From JBOFDK01 sp051650305 (GTDB lineage: Bacteria > Bacillota > Clostridia > Lachnospirales > Cellulosilyticaceae), in assembly GCA_051650305.1 (NCBI GenBank), contig JBOFIT010000106.1, positions 1 to 7,599 of the forward strand: a stretch of DNA of 7,599 nt. Direction: 5' to 3'. The notes under the pieces are model-generated. The model saw only the letters and a program-made list of their open reading frames with translations. It ran no database searches and was not told the DNA's origin. A program made the translations under genes and the position numbers. Each line of letters begins with the position of its first letter. The first letter of the stretch is position 1. Shown piece after piece: positions 1 through 5,289 of this stretch.

Positions 1-71
1 TGATAGAGTGCAAGAAATTGTTTGATTAAGTTAGGGTTTGCATCTACAAAAGTTACGATGGCACGCTTCAT
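1..71 (-). CDS. Unrecognised protein, N-terminal fragment running off the left edge
   Basis: Reading leftward from ATG at 71-69, 23 codons stay open to the edge and give a peptide beginning MKRAIVTFVDANPNLIKQF. An AGGTGA ribosome binding site lies just upstream on the minus strand (about 77-82), with normal spacing, which supports a real start rather than a chance frame. The first residues (a short basic start, then a hydrophobic strand, AIVTFVDA) look like the first beta-strand of a soluble alpha/beta protein, but the fragment is too short to assign to a family. It is divergent from the MATE gene, and no convincing promoter for it is visible between 72 and 150. Confidence 0.6.
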   Translation of the reverse strand, partial: MKRAIVTFVDANPNLIKQFLALY

Positions 72-151
72 GGAAATCACCTTAGTATAGGAGAGATTAC
101 TATCTATATATGAAAGAAAAAGGGCAACCGTGATAAAAATAAAAGAACTTG

Positions 152-182
152 TTGACTCTATACCTATAATAGAGTTTATGAT
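152..182 (+). promoter_or_regulatory. MerR-type promoter and operator of the MATE gene
   Basis: The -35 box TTGACT (152-157) and -10 box TATGAT (177-182) are separated by 19 bp, the overlong spacer typical of promoters activated by MerR proteins, which untwist the DNA to realign the two boxes. A perfect 7-bp inverted repeat, ACTCTAT (155-161) and ATAGAGT (169-175), fills the spacer. The pattern TTGACTCTA...TAGAGTTTAT is a familiar form of MerR operator. The MerR gene at 1629 is the obvious candidate to bind here. Transcription would start near 189. Confidence 0.85.
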
Positions 183-188
183 ATAAAC
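174..188. repeat. 15-bp palindrome over the -10 box of the MATE promoter
   Basis: GTTTAT (174-179) and ATAAAC (183-188) form a perfect 6-bp inverted repeat around a 3-base centre. It covers the -10 box and reaches the expected transcription start, next to but distinct from the MerR dyad at 155-175. It could be a second operator or a chance AT-rich symmetry. Confidence 0.4.
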
Positions 189-207
189 TATCGTGAAAAA
201 ATCAACT

Positions 208-212
208 GGGAG
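208..212 (+). promoter_or_regulatory. Ribosome binding site that selects ATG 223 for the MATE gene
   Basis: GGGAG lies 10 bases before ATG 223. There is no Shine-Dalgarno sequence before the in-frame GTG at 193, which would also fall only about 4 bases from the predicted transcription start. This favours translation from 223. Confidence 0.65.
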
Positions 213-222
213 AATTTCAATT

Positions 223-1539
223 ATGACAAAAGAATTTTTTAAATATGCAGTTCCCTCTGCCCTTGCAATGTTTATATCATCCCTCTATACAGTTATAGAT
301 GGCATCTTTGTAGGCCAAGGTGTTGGCGATATGGCGTTGGCAGCTGTGAATATTGTATTGCCATTTACAGTTTTACTCTTTGGACTAGCATCTATGTTTG
401 CCATCGGTGGCGGATCATTGGTATCAAAAAACATAGGGGCAGAAAATATAGATCGAGCGGTTAGTATCTTTAGACAAGTATTTAAGTTCTTGCTTATTGT
501 AAGCGGTATCCTAAGTATTGGATGTATCGTGTTTACAGAACAAATCGTCACATTACTTGGGGCGACAGATAATTTGAAAGGCCTTGCAGTAGAGTATTTA
601 AGATTTTATGCTATCTTTTGCATTCCCAACCTTATAGGGATTGTACTCAGTAGCTTCGTAAGAAATGATGGCAAGCCAAAGCTTGCGATGATCTCAACAA
701 TAGCAGGAGCATTAACGAATATCGTACTAGACTATATCTTCATCTTTGAATTAGGACTAGGTATCAAAGGTGCGGCAATCGCTACTGGTCTTGGTCAGAT
801 AGTAACCGTATCCGTACTTTTACCACATTTCATCATGAAGAAGGGGTATCTCACCTTCGGTAAAGTTAAGATTAATGTAAGTGACTTAAAAGAGTTCTCG
901 CGCATAGGCTTCCCTTCTTTCTTCGCACAAGCCAGTTATTCGGTGATTGTATTATTACACAATATTATGATCGTCAAATATATTGGAGAGATGGGAATTT
1001 CAGCTTACAGTATCCTAAACTACATTACGACCAATACGTATATGGTACTATACGGACTAACACTTGGCGTACAACCACTTATCAGCTATAATTATGGAAG
1101 AAAAGATAAGACAAAGATGCTAGGATTCTTCAAGATTACGTGTGTGTCATCAGTTGTGATAACTACTTTATTTGTTATCATAAGCTTTGTATTGGGACCT
1201 AAGATTATAGGCATCTTTACCACAGACACTGTGATTGCAGATCTTGCGTATACAGCCCTTAGAATTTCTAGTTTAAGCTACTTTGCAGTAGGGCTAAATC
1301 TTAATACCCTTGTGTATTTCCAAGCTTTAGAAAGACCGAAGTATTCGAACCTAAGCTGCCTTTTAAGATCAATCATTTACTTGCCAGTGTGTTTATTTGT
1401 ACTGTACAAAATATTCGGTGCCAATGGAATCTGGGCAGGTAGTTTGGTAGCAGAAATACTTACCTTTATGACAATAAAAGCAGTAGCGAATGTGAAAACA
1501 ACGACCTATAAAGTTATTGAACAACCAATAAGTGCATAA
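223..1539 (+). CDS. MATE family multidrug efflux transporter
   Basis: Inner-membrane antiporter that exports toxic organic compounds, usually cations, in exchange for Na+ or H+. From ATG 223 the protein has 438 residues, a normal MATE length, with about 12 hydrophobic segments in two homologous halves (roughly residues 5-200 and 225-425). The N-terminus has the family hallmarks: a proline in the first helix (YAVPSALAMF), then DGIFVGQGVGDMALAAVN, as in the NorM/MepA/DinF-type branches. The frame stays open 30 bases further up to GTG 193, but that codon lacks a ribosome binding site and lies on the predicted mRNA 5' end, so I use ATG 223. The gene is preceded by a MerR-type promoter and followed by a terminator and a MerR gene, so its expression is probably induced by a MerR ligand. 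The substrate cannot be told from sequence. The family call is very secure. Confidence 0.93.
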   Translation: MTKEFFKYAVPSALAMFISSLYTVIDGIFVGQGVGDMALAAVNIVLPFTVLLFGLASMFAIGGGSLVSKNIGAENIDRAVSIFRQVFKFLLIVSGILSIGCIVFTEQIVTLLGATDNLKGLAVEYLRFYAIFCIPNLIGIVLSSFVRNDGKPKLAMISTIAGALTNIVLDYIFIFELGLGIKGAAIATGLGQIVTVSVLLPHFIMKKGYLTFGKVKINVSDLKEFSRIGFPSFFAQASYSVIVLLHNIMIVKYIGEMGISAYSILNYITTNTYMVLYGLTLGVQPLISYNYGRKDKTKMLGFFKITCVSSVVITTLFVIISFVLGPKIIGIFTTDTVIADLAYTALRISSLSYFAVGLNLNTLVYFQALERPKYSNLSCLLRSIIYLPVCLFVLYKIFGANGIWAGSLVAEILTFMTIKAVANVKTTTYKVIEQPISA

Positions 1540-1554
1540 AGTCATAAGATACGT

Positions 1555-1593
1555 AAAAAGCTATGTTTAGCAAACGCTAAACATAGCTTTTTT
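1555..1593 (+). terminator. Intrinsic terminator after the MATE gene
   Basis: A perfect 12-bp stem, GCTATGTTTAGC (1560-1571) with GCTAAACATAGC (1576-1587), closes a 4-base loop and is followed by six T. Five A precede the stem, so it could also stop transcription on the other strand. It lies between the pump and its probable regulator, so merR would be reached by read-through or by a promoter I could not identify. Confidence 0.92.
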
Positions 1594-1628
1594 GCCATAT
1601 AGAAATAATGAAAAGGAGATGATAGGCG

Positions 1629-2447
1629 ATGGATAGAAGGTTTTCAATAGGAGAAGTCTCTAAACTACATAATGTTTCGGTACAAGCCTTAAGACTCTAC
1701 GATAAAAAAGGGATTTTAAAGCCAGCCTATGTGGATGAAAAAAGCAATTATCGTTACTACTCAGTGAAACATTTTATTATTTTAGATTTTATCAAACAGT
1801 GTAAGGCCATGGGTCTTTCGCTAGATGAAATCAAAATACTTTTATCAGATTATACAGAACCAGACTCTATCTTGCACGTTATAAGCAAGCAAAAAGAGAT
1901 AATCACAGCGAAGATAGAAGAGTTAGAGGCCATCAAGAGTAATATATCTTTTCTGCAAGATAGAATTGAAAGCTTACTGGAAGAAGGGATAGGAGATGTT
2001 TTTATAAGACATAACAAAGAAAGAAAATTTATAAAGTACAGTAATACCAAAAGATACACAGAAGAATTCGAGATTAATTTGGCGAAGACATTAGGAGATA
2101 TCGAAAAAAAATATGGCACGACCAATAGGGAACTTGGATTTGCAACCTCCTATGAAAGCTTCAAACAAGATAGTGAATTGACCTATGATAATATGATGAT
2201 TAGCATTCCAGATACCACACTTATCGATGAGAATAAGATGATTACCTTAAAAGAAGGGGCCTATGTAACCATTAATTTTGATGATGACTATACAGATACC
2301 AGCAAGTATTATAGAAAACTTCAGGCATATATAGAAAACCATGATATCAAGGTGAAAGGAGACTTCTATGAAATTTATGTCATCACTAGAGTAGGCATAG
2401 ATCAGAAAGAAAAAGCATTAGGGCATATTCAAATTTTAATGAAGTAG
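1629..2447 (+). CDS. MerR family transcriptional regulator with GyrI-like effector domain
   Basis: DNA-binding regulator of 272 residues, the length of the BmrR/Mta-like multidrug-sensing branch. Residues 5-75 are the MerR winged helix-turn-helix (FSIGEVSKLHNVSVQALRLY, then the wing with NYRYYS at 40-45). Residues 76-120 are a helical dimerisation coiled coil (KEIITAKIEELEAIKSNISF). Residues 130-272 resemble the GyrI-like ligand-binding domain of BmrR, ending GDFYEIYVITRVG...GHIQILMK. Glu249 in YEIY matches the position where this fold has a conserved acidic pocket residue for cationic drugs. There are no cysteines arranged as a metal site, so a metal sensor is unlikely. A strong AAAAGGAGAT site precedes ATG 1629. 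The likely target is the 19-bp-spacer promoter at 152-182 of the MATE gene, which is inferred from context. The regulator is encoded after the pump, beyond a terminator, and no clear promoter is visible at 1594-1611. Confidence 0.92.
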   Translation: MDRRFSIGEVSKLHNVSVQALRLYDKKGILKPAYVDEKSNYRYYSVKHFIILDFIKQCKAMGLSLDEIKILLSDYTEPDSILHVISKQKEIITAKIEELEAIKSNISFLQDRIESLLEEGIGDVFIRHNKERKFIKYSNTKRYTEEFEINLAKTLGDIEKKYGTTNRELGFATSYESFKQDSELTYDNMMISIPDTTLIDENKMITLKEGAYVTINFDDDYTDTSKYYRKLQAYIENHDIKVKGDFYEIYVITRVGIDQKEKALGHIQILMK

Positions 2448-2452
2448 AAACA

Positions 2453-2489
2453 AAAGGTCCCCCACGAACTTAGTTCAAGGGGGACCTTT
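2453..2489. terminator. Bidirectional terminator between merR and nhaC
   Basis: An 11-bp perfect stem, AAAGGTCCCCC (2453-2463) with GGGGGACCTTT (2479-2489), encloses a 15-base loop. The loop contains its own small inverted repeat, GAACT/AGTTC. The genes converge here. The U-tail is better for the leftward gene (TTTTGTTT on the minus strand) than for merR (TTTAA), so it probably serves both. Confidence 0.88.
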
Positions 2490-2493
2490 AACG

Positions 2494-3789
2494 TTATGGT
2501 CTTCTAAAGCGTGGGAAACCTATCGCAATAGCAAGGATACCACAAAGTCCCATTAAGAGAGGATAGTGCAAGTAGCCTAGAATCTCCATAGGAGAGACAC
2601 CTACAAGGCCAGCAGCGATAAGAAGCTGTGCACCATAAGGAATAATCCCTTGAATGGTTGCAGCAAAAATATCTAAGATACTGGCAGTTCTTCTAGGGTC
2701 AATATCATATTCACTAGCGATATTTTTGGCAAGTGGGCCAGCGATAACGATAGCAATGGTATTGTTTGCGGTACACATATCCACGAGGCTGACAAGCGCT
2801 GCGATACCGAACTCGGCCCCTTTCTTTGTGCGGATACGACTTTTGATAAAGCCTAAGAGGTAGTCGATACCGCCATTACGCTTGATAAGTTCTAATGTAC
2901 CACCGATGATGATGGATAAAATCACGATTTCAGCCATGCCAATCATCCCGTTTGAGGTGGCATCAAGAGCCGTGAAAATATCAATGGTACCAGTAGCCAC
3001 CCCTACGATGCCCGCAAAGAGTGTACCACCTGCTAGAAGGATAAACACATTGACACCAGCAAGGGCACCTATAAGAACAGCCACATAAGGAAGTACCTTG
3101 ATCCATTCGAAAGTGTATACTTGGTCAAAGCCTTGCTGGTAGTTAGCAGATAAAAAGGTTAAGAGGATGACCGTAATAAGTGCTGCTGGAAGGACGATAA
3201 GTAGATTAATCTTAAATTTATCGCGAAGTTCACAGCCTTGTGTACGTGTGGCTGTAATGGTAGTATCTGAAATCATAGATAAATTATCGCCAAACATCCC
3301 GCCACCGATAATGGCACCAATCACTAGAGGAATAGGCATCCCAGTAGTCTCAGCGATACCAAGTCCGATAGGTGCTAAAGCTGTAATGGTCCCTACAGAT
3401 GTCCCCATAGATAAAGAAATAAAGCAAGCAATGAGGAATAAACCGCCTAGTAAAAATTGTGGAGGAATAAAAGTTAAGCTGAGGTTAACAGTAGCTTCTA
3501 CCCCACCCATTACTTTGGCTACTTGTGCAAAGGCACCTGCTAAGATAAAGATGATACACATCATCATAATATCAGGATGCCCTGCTCCCTCACAGAAGAT
3601 TTCGATTTTCTTGCTCAGTGGTTCTTTGCGATTGAACATAAGCGCCACAGCTGTTGCGGTAATAAATGCCACAAGTACAGGCATTTTGTAAAAGTCTTTC
3701 GTCGCAATGCCCACACCTAGGAATAACACAAGGAATACCCCTAGAGGTAACAATGCAAACGGATTACCTTGATTCTTTTGGTTTTTCAT
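2494..3789 (-). CDS. nhaC: NhaC family Na+/H+ antiporter
   Basis: Integral membrane antiporter, probably exchanging internal Na+ for external H+ and so supporting pH and sodium homeostasis. It has 431 residues with about 11-12 hydrophobic segments and the basic C-terminus FPRFRRP. Family signatures visible are MGTSVGTITALAPIGLGIAE (128-147), GDNLSMISDTTI (167-178), close to the GD-LSP-SDTT motif of NhaC proteins, and a second-half motif VDMCTANNTIAIVIAGP (336-352). The two motif regions fit the inverted-repeat halves of the ion transporter superfamily. ATG 3789-3787 is preceded by AAAGGGA at normal spacing. The gene stands alone, with its own sigma-A promoter at 3812-3840. NhaC relatives also include malate/lactate or amino-acid linked exchangers, so the transported pair is less certain than the family. 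The DNA is not unusual compared with its neighbours. Confidence 0.9.
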   Translation of the reverse strand: MKNQKNQGNPFALLPLGVFLVLFLGVGIATKDFYKMPVLVAFITATAVALMFNRKEPLSKKIEIFCEGAGHPDIMMMCIIFILAGAFAQVAKVMGGVEATVNLSLTFIPPQFLLGGLFLIACFISLSMGTSVGTITALAPIGLGIAETTGMPIPLVIGAIIGGGMFGDNLSMISDTTITATRTQGCELRDKFKINLLIVLPAALITVILLTFLSANYQQGFDQVYTFEWIKVLPYVAVLIGALAGVNVFILLAGGTLFAGIVGVATGTIDIFTALDATSNGMIGMAEIVILSIIIGGTLELIKRNGGIDYLLGFIKSRIRTKKGAEFGIAALVSLVDMCTANNTIAIVIAGPLAKNIASEYDIDPRRTASILDIFAATIQGIIPYGAQLLIAAGLVGVSPMEILGYLHYPLLMGLCGILAIAIGFPRFRRP

Positions 3790-3811
3790 AAATTCCCTTT
3801 CTTTTTATAGC

Positions 3812-3840
3812 ATAGTATGATTAGTCAGTTACTATGTTAA
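3812..3840 (-). promoter_or_regulatory. Sigma-A promoter of nhaC with an embedded dyad
   Basis: On the minus strand TTAACA (3840-3835) and TACTAT (3817-3812) are 17 bp apart, giving a start near 3805 and a leader of about 16 bases. An inverted repeat, CATAGT (3811-3816) and ACTATG (3831-3836), overlaps both boxes and extends to 8 of 9 matching positions (3808-3816 with 3831-3839). That is a placement suited to a repressor. Confidence 0.75.
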
Positions 3841-3897
3841 CATAAATGATATAGAAGAAGCTACAAGAAGAATAAAACATAAGAGAGAAGGTTTTGC

Positions 3898-3926
3898 TTG
3901 AAAAATCGCCTGTAACCTCCTATAAT
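3898..3926 (+). promoter_or_regulatory. Near-consensus sigma-A promoter for the 83-residue gene and yehS
   Basis: TTGAAA (3898-3903), a 17-bp spacer and a perfect TATAAT (3921-3926) form a strong vegetative promoter. Transcription would start near 3933, leaving a leader of about 53 bases before ATG 3986. It is divergent from the nhaC promoter, with about 60 bp between the two -35 boxes. Confidence 0.85.
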
Positions 3927-3985
3927 AACAGTCATATTGTGCAAAATAAGGATGAACAGACTCATACGAGAAAAGGAAAAGAAAA

Positions 3986-4237
3986 ATGAACCAATTTAAA
4001 GCTTTTATGGAGCAATTACAAGATATGGAATATGAATTAGATAAAAAACTAAAGGATTTCACAGCTTCAGATTTTCTAGAGTTAGAAGATGAACTAGATG
4101 ACAAGGCTTTCAAAGATCCTAAAGTCATCGCGAAAATTAAAGAATGTGGTGCAGTTTTAGAAATTAAAAAAGATGCAAAGACAGGCGGTACTTTTATCAA
4201 ACTTGCAAATGGCAAAGAAGGTATCTTTGGGATATAA
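3986..4237 (+). CDS. Small acidic protein of unknown function
   Basis: I do not recognise this 83-residue protein. It has no signal peptide, membrane segment or cysteine pair; one cysteine occurs in IKECGAV. The first half is highly charged and helical (MEQLQDMEYELDKKLKDF, then ELEDELDDKAF). The second half has beta-type pattern with a turn (GAVLEIKKDAKTGGTFIKLANGKEGIFGI), suggesting a small cytosolic alpha+beta domain. The start is supported by AAAAGGAAAAG just upstream and a near-consensus promoter at 3898-3926. yehS follows after 36 bases with no terminator between, so the two are probably one operon. Similar codon use to the neighbours and both flanking signals support a real gene. The opposing open frame through 3832-4446 is a shadow. 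Confidence 0.8.
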   Translation: MNQFKAFMEQLQDMEYELDKKLKDFTASDFLELEDELDDKAFKDPKVIAKIKECGAVLEIKKDAKTGGTFIKLANGKEGIFGI

Positions 4238-4273
4238 GAACAACTAGCGTATAAGAAAATGGAGAATAGATAG

Positions 4274-4780
4274 ATGGATAATAATGATAGACTGATTAGA
4301 CTAAGATATGCCTTAGATCTAAGAGACACACAGATGATAGAGATCTTTAAGCTAGGTGGCGTAGACGTTTCACAAGAAGAAGTGAGAAAACTACTCATCA
4401 AATCAAAAGACGAAAATGACGTAATGAAGTACGTAGAAGAAAGCAATACACCTTGTGATAACTATACCCTTGAGTCATTCCTAAACGGGCTCATCATCTT
4501 CAAAAGAGGTAAGCAAGAGGTAAGGGAAGGACAAGAAGCGCCACCAACCCACATCATAACCAATAATAAAAGTGTGAATAACATCTTCTTAAAGAAGTTA
4601 AAAATCGCCTTAGCACTTACGAGTGAAGATATCCTAGATATTTTACAAGCAGGTGGCGTGGTCATCTCAAAAGGGGAGTTAAGTGCCGTACTTAGAAAAG
4701 AAGGGCACAAAAACTACAAAGAATGTGGTGACCGCTATATCAGAAACTTCTTAAAGGGGTTAGCAATAAAAAATAGATAA
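4274..4780 (+). CDS. yehS: YehS-like DUF1456 family protein
   Basis: Cytosolic protein of 168 residues with two tandem copies of the DUF1456 repeat, close in length to Escherichia coli YehS. Copy 1 covers about residues 5-80 (DRLIRLRYALDLRDTQMIEI through ESFLNGLIIFKRGK) and copy 2 about residues 103-168 (NNIFLKKLKIALALTSEDIL through GDRYIRNFLKGLAIKNR). The shared pattern is a basic-hydrophobic helix, then D-hydrophobic-L-I-L-GGV, an acidic or lysine-rich stretch, and a closing FL-GL. The link (81-102) is polar and probably flexible. No biochemical function is established for the family as far as I know. ATG 4274 is preceded by GGAGA at 9-base spacing. It is likely co-transcribed with the 83-residue gene. 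No clear terminator follows before 4889, so read-through into the next gene is possible. Confidence 0.88.
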   Translation: MDNNDRLIRLRYALDLRDTQMIEIFKLGGVDVSQEEVRKLLIKSKDENDVMKYVEESNTPCDNYTLESFLNGLIIFKRGKQEVREGQEAPPTHIITNNKSVNNIFLKKLKIALALTSEDILDILQAGGVVISKGELSAVLRKEGHKNYKECGDRYIRNFLKGLAIKNR

Positions 4781-4817
4781 CTGCTTCCCAAACTTAACCG
4801 TAATTTTACATTGCCTA

Positions 4818-4829
4818 TGGTAGTATACA
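4818..4829 (+). promoter_or_regulatory. Tentative promoter of the exported-protein gene
   Basis: TGG followed by TAGTAT (4818-4826) resembles an extended -10 element, with an overlapping alternative, TATACA (4824-4829). No -35 box lies at the right distance: TTTACA at 4805-4810 is too close. A different reading is TTGCCT (4811-4816) with TAGAAA (4834-4839) at 17 bp. The choice is uncertain. Confidence 0.35.
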
Positions 4830-4843
4830 CTCATAGAAACGAA

Positions 4844-4862
4844 CAACTGCAAACAACAGTTG
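4844..4862 (+). repeat. Small hairpin in the leader of the exported-protein gene
   Basis: CAACTG (4844-4849) and CAGTTG (4857-4862) form a perfect 6-bp stem with a 7-base loop. The same stretch holds AACAAC twice, at 4842 and 4852, one 10-bp turn apart. It could be an mRNA 5' stabiliser or a binding site for a response regulator of the OmpR type. Confidence 0.4.
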
Positions 4863-4888
4863 AATAACATTCCATAGGAGGCAATACA

Positions 4889-5209
4889 ATGAAAAAATTA
4901 CAGGTAGGTGCATTAGCTTTAATGGCAACATTATTAGTAGGAGGGGGAACTGTGTTTGCAACACAAAGTACTTCACAACAAGAAAAAGAAATAAAAGCAA
5001 CAGCAACAACACAAGCAACAGCGGTAGATGGAACAAATGCAGAAGCAGAAGAAAAAGCGGGAGAAGCAACAGAGATGGTGGCAGCAACAGAAACGGTAGC
5101 AGCGACAGAAGCGACTGAAGAAGAGCAAGCAGCTTATGAGCAAGCACTTGAAACAGCTACTGCTACGACACCTAGCCAAGAAGCAAGTCAGGAAGCGATT
5201 AACGAATAA
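4889..5209 (+). CDS. Small exported Ala/Thr/Glu-rich protein of unknown function
   Basis: A 106-residue protein I do not recognise. Residues 1-24 are a clear Sec signal peptide: KK at the start, a hydrophobic core (LQVGALALMATLLVGGGTV) and a VFA cleavage site before TQS, so about 82 residues would be released. By my count the mature part has 20 Ala, 17 Glu and 16 Thr, about 65 percent of residues, with 8 Gln, only 3 Lys, one Tyr, one Pro and no Cys. It is thus strongly acidic and probably helical or disordered. A short repeat, VAATE, occurs twice. There is no lipobox, LPxTG motif or membrane anchor. AGGAGG precedes ATG 4889 at good spacing. It lies directly upstream of a response regulator and sensor kinase, across a 40-bp palindrome. 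It might be a ligand, target or accessory factor of that system, but only position suggests this. Confidence 0.82.
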   Translation: MKKLQVGALALMATLLVGGGTVFATQSTSQQEKEIKATATTQATAVDGTNAEAEEKAGEATEMVAATETVAATEATEEEQAAYEQALETATATTPSQEASQEAINE

Positions 5210-5225
5210 AGAAATATGAGAAGAG

Positions 5226-5265
5226 AATGCTGGTTACACTAATCATGATTAATGTAACCAGCATT
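5226..5265. repeat. 40-bp near-perfect palindrome upstream of the two-component system
   Basis: The arms 5226-5245 and 5246-5265 match at 19 of 20 positions; only C5239 and A5252 fail to pair. The outer arm AATGCTGGTTACA (5226-5238) pairs with 5253-5265, and the centre is TAATCATGATTA. As RNA it would be a very long hairpin, but what follows (TTTGCTATAG) is a poor U-tail. It could be a weak terminator or attenuator, an mRNA processing or stability element, or a DNA operator. Its symmetry through to the centre is more than a terminator needs. Confidence 0.85.
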
Positions 5266-5275
5266 TGCTATAGAA

Positions 5276-5282
5276 AAGGAAG
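5276..5282 (+). promoter_or_regulatory. Ribosome binding site that fixes the response regulator start at 5290
   Basis: AAGGAAG lies 7 bases before ATG 5290, separated by a run of seven T. The in-frame ATG at 5227 has no comparable site at usual spacing and lies within the palindrome. Confidence 0.85.
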
Positions 5283-5289
5283 TTTTTTT

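Larger units (their letters stand above)
4810..4885 (+). repeat. Long-range inverted repeat that can pair with the ribosome binding site of the exported-protein gene
   Basis: ATTGCCTATGG (4810-4820) can pair with 4872-4885 over 11 base pairs with a 3-base bulge at 4877-4879, or over 7 uninterrupted pairs as CCTATGG/CCATAGG. The right arm contains AGGAGG (4876-4881), the ribosome binding site for ATG 4889. The left arm would be in the RNA only if transcription starts upstream of 4810, for example by read-through from yehS. Confidence 0.5.

Noticed and set aside
165..170. TATAAT directly after the TTGACT box upstream of the MATE gene
   Set aside because: Only 7 bp separate it from TTGACT, so the two cannot form a promoter together. 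The correct -10 box is TATGAT at 177-182; this TATAAT is part of the operator dyad.
285..551. Leftward open frame inside the MATE gene, and similar ones at 1850-2125, 4462-4710, 5580-5783 and 5930-6205
   Set aside because: All lie antisense within genes with clear conserved domains and lack their own signals.
3167..3691. 174-codon rightward open frame opposite nhaC
   Set aside because: It is antisense to strongly conserved NhaC motifs; its Pro/Ile/Ser-rich product matches no known fold and it has no promoter or ribosome binding site. The same holds for the shorter frames at 2654-2863 and 2882-3088.
3832..4446. 204-codon leftward open frame, rich in Ser, Leu and Phe
   Set aside because: It overlaps two well-supported rightward genes with good promoter and ribosome binding sites, has no ribosome binding site of note, and its Ser/Leu composition is what the complement of lysine- and glutamate-rich coding gives.
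4815..5179. Leftward Leu-rich and Cys/Phe-rich open frames opposite the exported-protein gene
   Set aside because: They are artefacts of the repetitive GCA/ACA/GAA codons read on the other strand, giving monotonous LLL or CCF products. The rightward frame has a signal peptide and a ribosome binding site.
5239..5252. Mobile-element end or attachment site at the palindrome
   Set aside because: No transposase, integrase or target duplication is present, and the flanking genes are intact and in a typical order.
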